From contig NC_088791.1 in assembly GCF_011386835.1 (NCBI RefSeq), forward strand, positions 129,928,943-129,992,942: a DNA stretch of 64,000 nt. The letters are read 5' to 3'. The position numbers were made by a program, and so were the translations under genes. Below the pieces are notes generated by a model, which worked only from the letters and a program-made list of their open reading frames with translations, made no database searches and was not told the origin of the DNA. This document shows, piece after piece, positions 12,472-23,342 of this stretch. Source of the stretch: Chrysemys picta bellii. Lineage: Eukaryota > Chordata > Testudines > Emydidae. The number at the start of each line of letters is the position of its first letter. Position 1 is the first letter of the stretch.

Positions 12472-12889
12472 CGGGGTGGCCAACCTGAGCCTGAGAAGGA
12501 GTCAGAATTTACCAATGTATATTGCCAAAGAGCCACAGTAATACGTCAGCAGCCCCCCAGCAGCACTTCCTGCCCACTGGCAGCCCCGCCAATCAGCGCC
12601 TCCTCCTCCCTGCCCGCACCACCTGATCAGCTGTTTTGTAGCATGCAGGAGGCTCTGGGGAGGCTCTGGGGAGAAGCGAGGGCACTGCAGGCTCAGGGGA
12701 GGAGGCAGGAAGGGGTGGAGTGGGGACAGGGCCTGTGGCAGAGCCGGGGTTGAGCAGTGAGCACCCTCCGGCACACTGGAAAGTTAGCGCCTGTAGCTTC
12801 AGCCCCGGAGTCGGTGCCTATACAAGGAGCCGCATATTAACTTCTGAAGAGCCGCATGTGGCTCCCGAGCTACAGGCTGGCCACCTCTG
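12472..12889. mobile_element. Non-autonomous hAT element, copy 1
   Basis: Ends are inverted: CGGGGTGGCCAACCTG on the left (one base lost relative to the expected CAGGGGTGG) and, on the complement of the right end, CAGAGGTGGCCAGCCTG. The 8-bp duplication is ccttacgt (12464-12471) and ccttacgc (12890-12897). The core has a GC-rich middle. The second copy of the same family is at 56976-57400; both share the 'tacaaggagccgcatatta' segment. Non-coding. Confidence 0.9.
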
Positions 12890-12897
12890 CCTTACGC

Positions 12898-13304
12898 TAT
12901 AATAAAGTCACTGGGAAACCACAGAAATAGCAGATTAGTGGCCCTAGAAAGTAGGCCCAGCAAAGGCTAGTTGAGTCATCCCCTCTGGCCCTCTGCATTT
13001 TGCAGCATTCCCAGAAGTGCCTTATTATTATTCTATCTTAGATCATCTGTAGGGAGGGTGCCTCCTTTGAAGATCTGCTTTGACAATCTATTTCACTGCT
13101 CAAATTATCTTAATTCCTCCCTCTCCCCCCAGGTCTATTTTACACTTCTGCCTTCCTCAGATATTGGCCATTAGTCCATATTTTACTATCTTGGGACATT
13201 GAATGATCCCCTTCCTACATTTATGATGGACAACTCTGTGATATGTATTATGATTGGCGATTTAGCTAGTACTATGTGCATTTATGTATATCATTTGAAG
13301 GCTG
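12898..13304. other. Non-coding stretch
   Basis: No gene or repeat boundary could be supported in this AT-rich segment. Confidence 0.4.
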
Positions 13305-13461
13305 GCCTATAAAGAATATTGGAGCTCTAGTTTGCTGGTAAATTATAGATCTATGGTATAAAGACTAACTTTATATTAGAAGCCTATAAAAAAATATCAG
13401 AGCTCTAGTTTGCTGGTAAATTATGGATCTATGGTATAAGGACTAACTTTCTATTAGAAGC
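13305..13461. repeat. Direct tandem duplication, two units of 77-78 bp
   Basis: Two adjacent near-identical units, each starting 'gcctataaa' and containing 'gagctctagtttgctggtaa', 'gatctatggtataa' and 'actaactttatattagaa'. Unit 1 begins at 13305 and unit 2 at 13382. They differ at only a few positions, so the duplication is fairly recent. No function is apparent. Confidence 0.9.
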
Positions 13462-15060
13462 TTGATTTTGATCGCTCCTTTCACTTCATTAAATCACTGG
13501 CTTTCCAGACTAATTTTCTCATGCATGTTCTCTTCTCTAGACAGAGAAGAACTTTTTACTTTTTCTGTTGACGGCTGGGTTCTATCCAACAAGGTGCCTT
13601 GGAGATGCAAGTTTGAAAAAACAAGAGGGTTATTTTGCTTCTGGAAAAGTCTTCTCGTGTGTATGAAATGTCATTTCAAACATGATTTGGGCCAAGATTT
13701 TCAAAAATGAGTTATGGTTTTGGGTGCCCAACTGAAGACTCCTTGAAGGGCCCCGGTTTTCAGAGGGTGGACGCGCACTTTCTGAAAATCATGCCCCTTC
13801 AAGGTGTGTCAAGCTGGACACTAACAAAATTGGAGGCACCCCAAAATCACTAATCATGTTGAAAAATCTTGGCCTCAGCCCAGAAACTCCACATTGGTAT
13901 TATTCAGTCATTGCTGAGGGATTGGTCCACACTACAAAATGTTGCCACCTTCAGCATCTTATGAGCGAATCATGATTAAACCCGCAGCATTCCATCACAA
14001 TTATCTGACACGATGCTGAACATGAATTGTTCTGGGCTCCTGTGACTGGAAAGTCCTGGTCAGTATCATGTGAGCTGCCTCAATTGTTCGCAACAGGGCT
14101 CGAATGCAGTACAGCTGGTTAGTGCAAGCGAGCCCAAGGAGAACTAGTATTTTAAGGAATGTTGGATGGTTCATTTTGGAGTTATCTGATGTGAAACTCT
14201 GAACCTTTGAAAACTCTGATCCATCCCCACTGGGTCTAATGATGGTTGAACCTTTAAAGTGATATAGGATCTACCCAAAGCTTTCATTTAAAAAAATATT
14301 TCTAGCCTTTTTTGTTTTTTTAAAAAGATAGCTTAGGAAATTTACAATAGCTGCCAGGATTGAACATCTATCAGGTTGAGATTTCTTTAAAAAACAATAG
14401 TAGCACATTATTCACTCTCCTACCCCCACCTGCTCTCATTATACTCACCCACTGGCCACCAGAATGCCTACGTAAGTTACATCACCGTGACTGCCGGTAT
14501 CTTTACATATAGACAGCCTGCCACTTGGTGGGAAAGGCAGTGGTGGAGATCTGCCCCCCCAACAGAGAGACAGACACACCTACAGTCTCCCCGCTGAAAC
14601 CCCTGCCCTTTAATTCAGTGATTCTCTCAACAGTGCAACCAGGAGAAACTGGCCATGCTCCTGCCAGACCCTAAGCAGTGGTGCTTCCTGTCAGCCCTGG
14701 AGGAGATAGAATGGGACTCTCTCTTTTAGCAGCAGAAGCTGCATTCCTTCCTTCACCATGCTAAACCCCTGCAGGGGCAATTAGGTAGGAGCAGAATTTC
14801 ATTTCCACACATCTCCCTGCTTGAAGGCGTGAACAGGGTGGTATCTCCCACTACAACAGCATCATTTCTACCACAGAAGGGTTCAAAAGGGGAAAAACAA
14901 AAATCACAAGTCTCCAGGACAATTTGTTATTAATTTATTTCCTGTATATGGTACAGAAACAGCACTGTCCACCGCTACCCAGAAAAACCTTATTACTTAA
15001 TCAACACTCTGTATACCAACCAGAGACCCACTGTATCTAAGATCTCCATTCCGCCACACA
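13462..15060. other. Non-coding stretch
   Basis: No convincing coding or RNA gene. Weak dispersed-repeat character only; nothing else could be supported. Confidence 0.35.
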
Positions 15061-15063
15061 TCC

Positions 15064-15378
15064 CTATATGTATCTGAAGGCAGCACCCTTCAAAAACAGG
15101 TCTGATGTGTGCCTATACCCCAGCCACTCTGCATAAATTATGAGTGAAGTAAGAGTACCATCATTAGCAAAAGACACTGAGGCATATGGGTAGAATGCAT
15201 TACCTCTTCTTGTGTAATCAAATGTTGCAAAAGCTTCTAAAGTTCCTGTAATACTTATAATAGACCCATCTCCCCATAAAGTGGGTTGGCTTGAGAGTAG
15301 AAGGTCAGAGTTAAGGTGACTGTGGAACCTTAACTCCACATGGTTAACTTTCAAACTTTTATTTTTCAGCAGCTATTA
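15064..15378 (-). other. Unrecognised open frame with protein-like composition
   Basis: On the minus strand a frame of about 104 codons runs from just after a TAG to a TAG at 15064-15066. It has no ATG at its start (the first possible initiator is a TTG). The residues are rich in beta-branched and aromatic types: 'LWGDGSIISITGTLEAFATF' and later 'NAFYPYASVSFANDG' with 'LIIYAEWLGYRHTSDL'. This is more protein-like than the other short frames here and resembles the C-terminus of a beta-structured protein. I recognise no family. It may be a relic of a foreign or viral gene, a retropseudogene or a chance frame. Confidence 0.2.
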
Positions 15379-16517
15379 TGTTCTAGTAATGCTAGCTTAA
15401 AATAACTGATTTGCAACCTTAGTGAAGTTAACTCCAACAGTTGCCATAGACCTTTTATAGCTGGCTATATAACATTGTCACAACAACCAGGGACGCGGGT
15501 ATGGCATGAACCTTTTGCTTTGGATTCTAAACTGCTAAAGACGGTCTGGGGTTGGAATTGGTTTGAGTGGAGGTGAGTTTTCAGAGACTCATGTTTCAGT
15601 GGTTAGAGGGTTTAGAAACCTTACTAATGATCTTAGAGGTTACTCAGGGACGTAACCCTTAGTCCTGAGTCTGTTATGAAAAAAAGTGGGGGAGGGGTGG
15701 TATTTGGTGGTAGTGTCTCTAATTTTTATTACAATCTCTAAAAGAAAATCCACCCAATTCCCTTGTTGGTGGCTGACAGGTCTTTATTGGAAGCCAATAA
15801 AACCTTGACTCATTTTATCTCAGATTTTTATCTGGCAATTATAGAGTACTTTGAATACAATGGGGTGGATTTTCCCTGTGTCTGAGCACTGCTTGGGGCA
15901 GGAAGGGGAGTGGAATGTCACGTTGCTTGTTACAGCTCCCTGATTCTCTGGGCTAGCCTGTGCTGGTCCTGGCCTAGGCTGAGTTAGAGCAGCCTCAGTG
16001 TTGCTCTAACTTATACTAGCAGCATGTGGTCCTTAAAGGACCAAACACTAACTGAAGATTGTCATGAGAGAATTCCATCCTCCTCCTGGCCCAGCATGCC
16101 CCCTATACCATCTGCGGCACTCTGACTGTTTACTTGTCTTGTAACTCAAAAATCAGCCGGAAAGAGGTTGATGCTGTTACAGCAGCTCTCTCTCGAATTT
16201 GGTCAATGGTAGAAACAGACCTGTTCTCATTTCTTAACCCTTTGGAGCAATACATCAATGAAGTGACATGGGGGTGAATTTGGTCCATGCTGTCGGAAGC
16301 TCTGAAAACTTCTCATGGTTGGGGTAAGAGAATCCTGCCTTTCCTCTCCTCTGTGCCCTCTTTTTCCTCCTCTTCTTTCTGGCCTTCTCCACTCCCATCT
16401 TCATCACAGCTGTTTACTGAGTGGTGGGACTGTGGGTCAGAGGTGAGCGGATGACAGGGACTGACAATTGAGTTAAGTCACTTATTGAACAGCTCATTGT
16501 ATGATGTCACAGTGGTG
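15379..16517. other. Non-coding stretch with an old dispersed repeat
   Basis: About 15880-16110 shares an 'agagcagcctca' block with the complement of about 1530-1560 and is probably another copy of that dispersed family. No gene is recognised. Confidence 0.35.
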
Positions 16518-16909
16518 GGTGAGTATGGATACAGCTACATTGTAGCCGAGGGATAAAAATAGCAGCGTGTGTAGAGGTACCAGTGCTAGCTGTACTCTGG
16601 GTTGCTCCTAAAAATAGAAGAGAGGATGGTGTGGGCTTCACACGTCTCAAACTGGGGGCCGTGACCCCTCAGGGGGTCACAAGGTTATTACATGGGGGGT
16701 TGCGAGCTGTCAGCCTCCACCCCCAAACCCCACTTTGCCTCCCGTATTTATAATAATGTTAAATATAAAAAAAAGTGTTTTTAATTTATAAGGGGGGGTC
16801 ACTCTCAGAGGTTTGCTGTGTGAAAGGGGTCACCAATAAAAAAAGTTGAGAACCACTGGTCTGCACGAACTATAAACCACAACCCCAGCTGCAGTGTAGA
16901 TGTAGCCCA
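16518..16909. mobile_element. MITE with 'gtgtagatgtagccc' end, split by a hAT element
   Basis: The left arm (16518-16639) starts 'gtatggatacagctacattg' and includes 'aaaaatagcagcgtg'. The right arm (16859-16909) ends 'cagctgcagtgtagatgtag'. Both arms match the family seen entire at 28651-28960. The 16640-16858 segment is a separate hAT insertion, so the MITE was there first. Confidence 0.6.
16640..16858. mobile_element. Non-autonomous hAT element inside a MITE
   Basis: The right end reads 'gttgagaaccactg', complement CAGTGGTTCTCAAC, a typical hAT end. The left end is a damaged version ('cacgtctcaaactggggg'). The flanks ggcttcac and gtctgcac agree at six of eight positions, compatible with a decayed 8-bp duplication. 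The core has the paired 'gacccctcagggggtcac' palindrome and an AT-rich segment. Non-coding. Confidence 0.75.
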
Positions 16910-17600
16910 TGTGTATAGAGTTCCATACACAGAGAAAAATTTATGGAGACCAAAAATCCGCATGTTCTGTTAAGCATGTATTCGGCTGGAAATCTGGAAA
17001 ATACTAGAGTTGAAAGGGTTAAGCAGCCTGGAATTAATTTACAAACCACAGCCTTGATTTTCTTGCTCCCCAGTTCTTGAAAAGCCTGTTTGGCTGACGC
17101 CAGTAGTGACTCAACAGAATCTTTCTTAAGCAGAAATAATGTACAGAGCAGAAATTAAACCAGAGTTACTGCACATGAAGAAGATGGGGTATAAGAGCTT
17201 TAAGCAGGGAAGTACGACTGGATGGATAAAAGACATTTTAAGGCCTTATGTAGTGAGATTTTGTCAATTTTGCTCTAAACCATATGCTTGGATCTTAAAT
17301 ACATTATGCCAACATGTTTTATAATAATTCAAAAATATCTGCTTCTCAATGTACAGTACCAGTTCAGTGAAAGTATGTAACTGATAATAGTTTTGTTACA
17401 GGATTTATGTATTTTCTCCAGCACCAAAGTTTTTGTTTAAAAAAAAAAATCCACCACATAAAAAGAATTGCATGTCACTTTACCAACAGAGAGAACATTT
17501 TGCACTTCCATAGTGTCTTCTATACAAGGGCCTGAAAAAGCTTCCCAGTCATTAATAAATTGAGACTCACAACATTCCTATGCATGTTAGATACACACTG

Positions 17601-17718
17601 TATTTTAATGCCCATTTTACAGATGGGAACTCAGGCACAGAGAGATTAAGTGACTTGGCCAAACTCAGAGAGGAAATATGTGGCAGAGCTCTCCTGATTC
17701 TCAATCCTGTGCTTTAAG
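17601..17718 (-). repeat. MIR SINE relic
   Basis: Antisense MIR core is plain: 'cccattttacagatgggaac', 'tcaggcacagagagattaag' and 'tgacttggcc', followed by 'gtggcagagc'. The tRNA-like head is lost. Confidence 0.85.
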
Positions 17719-17749
17719 CAAAAATCCTCCAGACCCCTGCTTTATGACC

Positions 17750-17875
17750 CCAGTTCAGCTACATACATAAGCATGTGCCAACTAAGCATGGGCATAATCC
17801 CACTGAAGTCAATGGAACCACTCATTTAAAGAGAGATGCATGCTTCGATACTTTGCTGGATCGGGGGCTAGAAAC
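17750..17875. repeat. Dispersed foldback-like repeat relic
   Basis: Contains 'cccactgaagtcaatgg', 'cataagcatgtgc' and 'tttgctggatcgggg'. The same words recur in degraded form at 29780-29905, and shorter echoes at about 870-935, 4545-4640 and 50660-50730. Family not identified. Confidence 0.5.
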
Positions 17876-19660
17876 TTGTTAAAATTGATACAAAATGTTA
17901 AGCTAGCCAACCTTGCTTAATAGGCTCAACTCAGGGCCTGTTTGAGGTACGTGGGGTTACTCTGAGGAGTCAAGGCTACCACATGAGTTAAACTTTCAGA
18001 ATCAGGCCCTAATTTTCCCCAAGACACTCAGGCATAATGTAGCTAACCCTGCTAAATCTCCTAACAACTGCCACTTTCCCTCAGCCTGGCTGCAAACAGG
18101 ACAAGTTGTCAGTTTGGAATAACATATCCAGGCAAATGCAAGGGCAAAGGGTTAAATTTTGGAACACATTTCTCAGCTGAGTAAAGTGAGAAGCCAGCAG
18201 GCCTTACCACAGAATTTTCAGAGACGTGATATGCTCCTCGTAGGCTCCTTGGAGACAGGTGAGTTTGGCAGCTGTCCACTGGCAAATGGCAACAAAACTT
18301 CTGCTCCTCCACATTACAAAAGAGCTCCAGAGACAATCTACAAACTTTAATGCTTTTAAATACCCTCAACTGCCCTTTAGAAAGGAGACTGGAAATGCAG
18401 TTTGAAATATGAAGTTGCTGTTATTGGGGCTTTAGGGTGAGTTGTTGAGATTTATATTTGTGTTAGCATTCCTTCTGAGAAGGAATTATGATTCTATAAT
18501 GGCATGTGGTAGGGTTAAAAAAAAAGTCTTGGAACCAGCTCCTGTGAGTCATAGCAGGGAGCAAAGGGGAATCGGGTCATGTTAGCCACTGGGCCTCAGC
18601 AAGTCAGAGTTCTTAACCTTGAACACAGTATTTGCATTCTGTATCTGACTGTTTGTCATCTGTGGTTGCTTATAAGTCTGCCTTTGTGAATACCAGGGCC
18701 TTTGGCCCCTTTTTAAATACTTCATTTTAGCCCAGTGAGTTCACACTGATTATCTGTAAAGGATTTCTGCAGTGTGAAAACGGGGACCCTAAGAATGGCA
18801 GCAATGTGGAAGACTGAATTGTGCTGTCAAATTTACCACAGGCTGGATAGAATCCTAATCACTATAAGTGAGCTTAATTTTTTCTCCATCTGTCTGCCTC
18901 TCCTCACACACACACAGACACACACAAAGCAAACTATACAATAAACAAAAAGGGAAAAAAGCGAATTGAAGTAGCCACATAATCTTCAAAAAGTTCACTC
19001 AATTTAAAACAAAAATGTTCCCCTTCATGGGTGTGTCTGCCTTTTAAATATTATTTCTGGAGGCTTGGAAGGCAGAAATCAAATATGTGAACAACTCACT
19101 GACTTGCACTGCTTCCAGATGAGGAGTATAAGGGGAAGATATGCTGCTGGAACACTAAATTGTGAACCCACAAACATGCTTATGTTCTAGTAAGTGGATG
19201 TTGGCTTGGATTAAATTTTTTAAAAAAGTTTTCACCTTCTGAAAGTTCCTTTTTCCTTGGGCACATAGCAATCCAGACTTCCACAATCCCAGCAAAGCTG
19301 ATCAAAATAGCTGAGCTGAACAGCAGAGTCTTTATGAAAATATCCAGAATGTTAGTGCCATAGTGCAGAACACAACACTGGGATGGGGGATAGAAGACGG
19401 GCTTTTCAAAGACCTTATTCCAAAACGTCACAATGTGCTTGGTTTATAGCTCAACTGCATTGTCTTTGATCTCCTGTTTGCCTAATAATTAGAAATAGGC
19501 AAACTAGTAGTTGCACCGATGGATTTGATAACTCTAACCCTCTTTTCTTTGCTTGTGAATTACCAGACTCATTTTTACCTATTTATCTGCTATCAATAGA
19601 AGACTTTATGCAAACATCTATCAGTCTAGTGGTGCTGCTGAAACTCTTCATTTTAACTAT
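17876..19660. other. Non-coding stretch before Harbinger copy A
   Basis: AT-rich with an impure (CA)n run at about 18905-18927. No gene, RNA or transposon end could be supported. Confidence 0.4.
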
Positions 19661-20064
19661 GGCCTTGTCTACACTGGCAAGTTTCTGGGCAGTAAAGTGG
19701 CTTTCTGCGCTGTAACTCCCGAGGTGTACACACTGTCAAGCCACTTAGTGCGCAGAAACTGTGCAGTTGCAGCACTGTAAAAAAAAAAAACCCACCCCGA
19801 CGAGAGTTGTACAGCTTTCTGCACTGGGGGTACAGCACCGTGGTGCCAGTGTAGACACGCTGGTTGATGCACCACAATTGCCTCTTGAAGGTGTCCCACA
19901 ATGCCTGTTCTCGCCTCTCTGGTCATCGGTTTGAACTCTACTGCCCTGCCCTCAGGTGACTAACCATGAGCCCCACCTCTTAAATTCCTTGGGAATTTTG
20001 AAAGTCCCCTTCCTGTTTGCTCAGTGATGCGTGCAGTGGTCTCAGCACATCTTTTCAGGTGTCC

Positions 20065-20608
20065 ATGCCTGCTCCACACACCAGGCGATCCCCCGCTTGG
20101 AGCAATGCCGAGCTGCTGGACCTCATCAGCATTTGGGGACAGGAGGCTGTCCAGTGCCAGCTACACTCCAGCCGTAGGAATTATGATACCTACGGACAGA
20201 TTTCATAATGCGTGACAGAAAGGGGCCATGACCGGGACACACTGCAGTGCACGGTCAAAGTGAAGGAGCTGCAGAACGCCTACCACAAGGCGCGGGAGGC
20301 AAACCACTGCTCCGGTGCTGCACCCACGAGCTGCCAGTTCTACAAACAGTAGAACGCGATACTTGGTGGTGACCTCACCTCCACTGCGAAGGCCACTGTG
20401 GATACTGCGGTGGTTCGCATGCCAGTTGAAAGTGGACCTAGGCAGGAGGAGGAGATCTTGGACAAGGAGGGGGAGGAGGACCCAGAGGCAGAGGACGACT
20501 CGGAGGCCAGAGATGCATGCAGCCAGGAGCCCTTCTCTACCCTGGAGGAGGCTAGCCAGTCATAGCTGTCAGATCTTGGAGAAGTGCAAACAGGAGAGGA
20601 GGCCCCTG
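20065..20608 (+). pseudogene. Harbinger Myb/SANT-like DNA-binding protein, exon 1 (copy A)
   Basis: Begins ATG with 'MPAPHTRRSPAW', then the trihelix-like SANT domain: W in 'RSPAWSNAELLDLISIWGQE', then 'SSRRNYDTYGQIS', and on the far side of a stop 'CTVKVKELQNAYHKAREA' and 'CQFYKQ'. An acidic linker (EEEILDKEGEEDPEAEDD region) follows. In Harbinger systems this protein binds the subterminal repeats and recruits the transposase to the nucleus. In-frame stops occur at 20206-20208 (TAA), about 20350 (TAG) and about 20563 (TAG), so the copy is dead. The exon ends at a good donor, 'cctg|gtaagc' at 20609. Its phase (one leftover base) matches the acceptor of exon 2 exactly. An alternative in-frame start at 20017 is less likely because family members usually start near the SANT domain. 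Confidence 0.8.
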
Positions 20609-20710
20609 GTAAGCAGATTTGATTTGGGGAATTGCTGAAGTGAGTTGTTGGGGGCAGGAGGGTTGCAGAAAGCAGGCTTGTGTCTGTATGATGTGCGTAC
20701 CACCACATGT

Positions 20711-21035
20711 CTAGTCTGAGCAACAGAACAGGCTGTTGATTGATTCCCTCACTTCACGGGAATCTGCCTCAGAGATCTCCAGGAAACTCTCGTGGAGATA
20801 CTGGGCAATCCGCTGCCGCAGGTTCTTTGGCAGAGCTGCTTTGTTTCTTGCCCCATTAAGGGTAACTTTCCCATGCCACTCTGCCATCACTTGGGGGGGG
20901 GGGAGGGGACACCATTGCTGCACACAGGAGAGCCGCATAAGGGTCAGAGTGGAAGACGCAGTCTTGGAGAAGACCCTCCCTTGATTCCCTGCTTACCCTC
21001 AGCAGTGATATATCTTCCATAATATCTTCCACAGC
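20711..21035 (-). pseudogene. Conserved antisense exon ('ORF3') inside the Myb intron, copy A
   Basis: Minus-strand exon, same strand as the transposase and downstream of it. It follows a strong splice acceptor ('gttttccacag' before GCTGTGG, at 21036). It reads 'AVEDIMEDISLLRVS', then 'SDPYAALLCAAM', then 'EWHGKVTLNGARNKAALPKN' and 'QYLHESFLEISEADSR' to a TAG at 20711-20713. A homopolymer of C residues (plus-strand G run near 20887) shifts the frame between 'AAM' and 'EWHGKV'. The same protein pattern is encoded at the equivalent place in copy B. I do not recognise the family. A function in transposition, or a captured host segment, are both possible. See finding. Confidence 0.6.
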
Positions 21036-21316
21036 CTGTGGAAAACATGGAGACAGTAATGATTATAAGCCCCCCTACAGTGATAGCTCTCCCTAAGAGC
21101 CACTTGCCCAGTGTACAGTCCAGTCCTGGAACACTGATTTCCCCTGCCCATGTGGTTACTCACCATTTTGGGGGTCTTGCGGCTTGTGTGCTTGCCTGGG
21201 GTCAGCCAGTTAGTGACAGGTGTGTTTGTACTGGCTGTGTTTTAAATCACTGAATCAGTGGTCTGTGTGTTGCAAACAATACTGCTTCTGTAAAATGTTG
21301 CATTTTGGCTTCACAG

Positions 21317-21576
21317 ATATGACCTTGGGAGCCCAGCCTCCTTCTTTATTATCGCTGGTTGAACGGCTGCGCAGAATTAGAAAGTGGCCACGGAAAACTA
21401 AGGAGGACTTTCTGCGTGATGTTATGATGCACTCCGCCGCTAAGAAACAGAAATTGAAGGAGTGGCGGGACAGCAAGAAGAAGGACCGAAAGGAGAACGG
21501 GGTGTGCCAGAATGAAGCCACCAAGCGGCTCTTAAACATTATGCAGCGCCAAGCGGACACGCTCCGGCGCTACTAG
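21317..21576 (+). pseudogene. Harbinger Myb/SANT-like protein, exon 2 (copy A)
   Basis: Begins after acceptor 'ttttggcttcacag' (to 21316). The exon reads 'LLSLVERLRRIRKWPRKTKE', 'DFLRDVMMHSAAKKQKLKEW' and 'LLNIMQRQADTLRRY' before TAG. This basic, helical C-terminal region is typical of Harbinger Myb partners (the 'R.RKR.TREDMF.ELM' type, then a coiled-coil that dimerises). In the other copy the reading continues with 'LLEHQTDMLQRMVELQERQQ', so the stop here is probably a truncation: related Pro-rich sequence can be followed for some 250 bp after it. Confidence 0.75.
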
Positions 21577-22107
21577 CACTACAAACCGAGCAGTTCTGTG
21601 CCCTGCAGCTGCTGTCGCAAAACTCTTTCCCCCCAGACACCGCCAACACACTCTTAACTTCCTGGCTCCAGTCTGTACCCCCAGCATTCTACTCCTGCCC
21701 CGTCACAGTCCACCCCTGTGGACTCTCAATACCCACTGCACTCAACATCCGTCCTTCTGCAGTTTAGCCCTGCTGAAGAACAGTACCCACAGGACAAGGT
21801 TGCAAATGATATCTGGACATACACAAATCTTTAATCGTCCCGGGACCCACCTCCTCCTGGGACCCTCCCTTCCCCCATCCTCAACGGTGCTGATATGTTT
21901 TTTGGTTTGTCTCTCTCCTCCAGTTGTTGTTTTTTAATAAAAGAGTTGTTTTGGTTTGAAAGCAATCTTTATTCCATTAATTGAAAGCAAACAGAGCCCT
22001 GGAAAGCAACAGACAATTTTCTTAAACCTTCACAGTGCATCATCTGCACCAATCACAATCACCTCCTAGCATTACAAGCACTGCAGTCCCGAGCATAGCA
22101 ACAAATA

Positions 22108-23342
22108 TTAGTGGCTTTCAGATTCAAATTGCTGCCTCAAGGTATCCCTGATCCTTATGGCTTCGCACTGCACCCGTCTAATAGCCCAGGTCTCTGGCTG
22201 TTCAAATTCAGCCACCAGGCACTGAGCCTCAGCCGTCCAGCCCTGAGTGAAGCTTTCACCCTTCCCTTCACAAATATTATGGAGTGTACAGCATGCGGCT
22301 ACAAACATAAGAATATTGTCATCGGCCAGGTCCAGCCTCCCATATAGGCAGTGCCAGTGGGCCTTTAAACAGCCAAAAGCACAGTCAACAGTCATTCTGC
22401 ACTTGCTTAGCCGGTTGTTGAACCGCTCCTTGCTGCTGTCAAGGTTCCCCGTGTATGGCTTCATAAGCCACGGCATTAAGGGATAGGCGGGGTCTCCCAG
22501 GATCACAGCGGGCATTTCGACTTCCCCATGGTGATTTTCTGGTCTGGGAAGAAAGTCCCTGCTTGCAGCTTCCTGAACAGGCCAGTGTTCTGAAAGATGT
22601 CAGCGTCATGCACCTTTCTGGACCAGCCTGTGTTAATGTCTGTGAAACACCCACAGTGATCCACAAGAGCCTGGAGAACCACAGAGAAATACCCCTTCCG
22701 ATTAACGTACTCGGTGGCTAGCTGGTCCGGTGCCAGAATTAGAATACGCGTGCCATCTATTGCCCCTCTACAGTTAGGGAAGCCCATTTGTGCAAAGCCA
22801 TCCACAATGTCACGCAAGTTGCCCAGAGTCATGGTCTTTTGGAGTAGGATGCGATTAATGGCCCTGCACACTTCCATCAACATGAGTCCAATGGTCAACT
22901 TTCCCACTCCGAACTGGTTAGCGACCGATCGGTAGCAGTTTGGAGTGGCCAGCTTCCACAGTGCAATCACCACGTGCTTCTCCAATGACAGGGCAGCTCT
23001 CATTCTTGTGTCCTTGTGCCGCAGGGCTGGGGCGAGCTCATCACACAGTTACATGAATGTGGCTTTCCTCGTCCGAAAGTTCTGCAGCCACTGCTTGTCA
23101 TCCCAGACGTGCATGACGATGTGATCCCACCACTCAGTGCTTGTTTCCCGAGCCCAAAAGCGGCATTCCACTGTGGTCAGCACCGCTATGAATGCCATAA
23201 GCAATCTTGTGGCATAGCTACTATGCGTGGTGAGATCAATGTCAAACTCCTCTTGCCTCTGTAGTTTAAGGAATAACTCCACTGCCACTTGTGACGTGTT
23301 AGTGAGAGCGAGCAACATATTGGTCAACAGTGCGGGATCCAT
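22108..23342 (-). pseudogene. Harbinger DDE transposase (HARBI1-like), copy A
   Basis: Minus strand, about 410 codons across three frames. N-terminal segment (23342-23049) ends 'DDKQWLQNFRTRKATFM' and an in-frame TAA. The middle has the HTH-like 'VVIALWKLATPNCYRSVAN', then the catalytic block 'MGFPNCRGAIDGTRI' with the first Asp. A one-base deletion after 'KITMG' (about 22503-22515) shifts frame; the rest reads 'VILGDPAYPLMPWLMKPYTG' (second Asp) and 'CRMTVDCAFGCLKAHW'. In the family and in copy B that last motif is VE(C), so here the third catalytic residue, usually Glu, is Asp. Ends '...LRQQFESESH' with TGA or similar. The nuclease would cut and reinsert the element. Lesions: one stop, one frameshift, E-to-D. 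It is convergent with the Myb gene. Confidence 0.88.

Noticed and set aside
20340..20723. 127-codon minus frame
   Set aside because: It is the antisense shadow of the Harbinger Myb exon 1, with Ser-rich reversed acidic linker.
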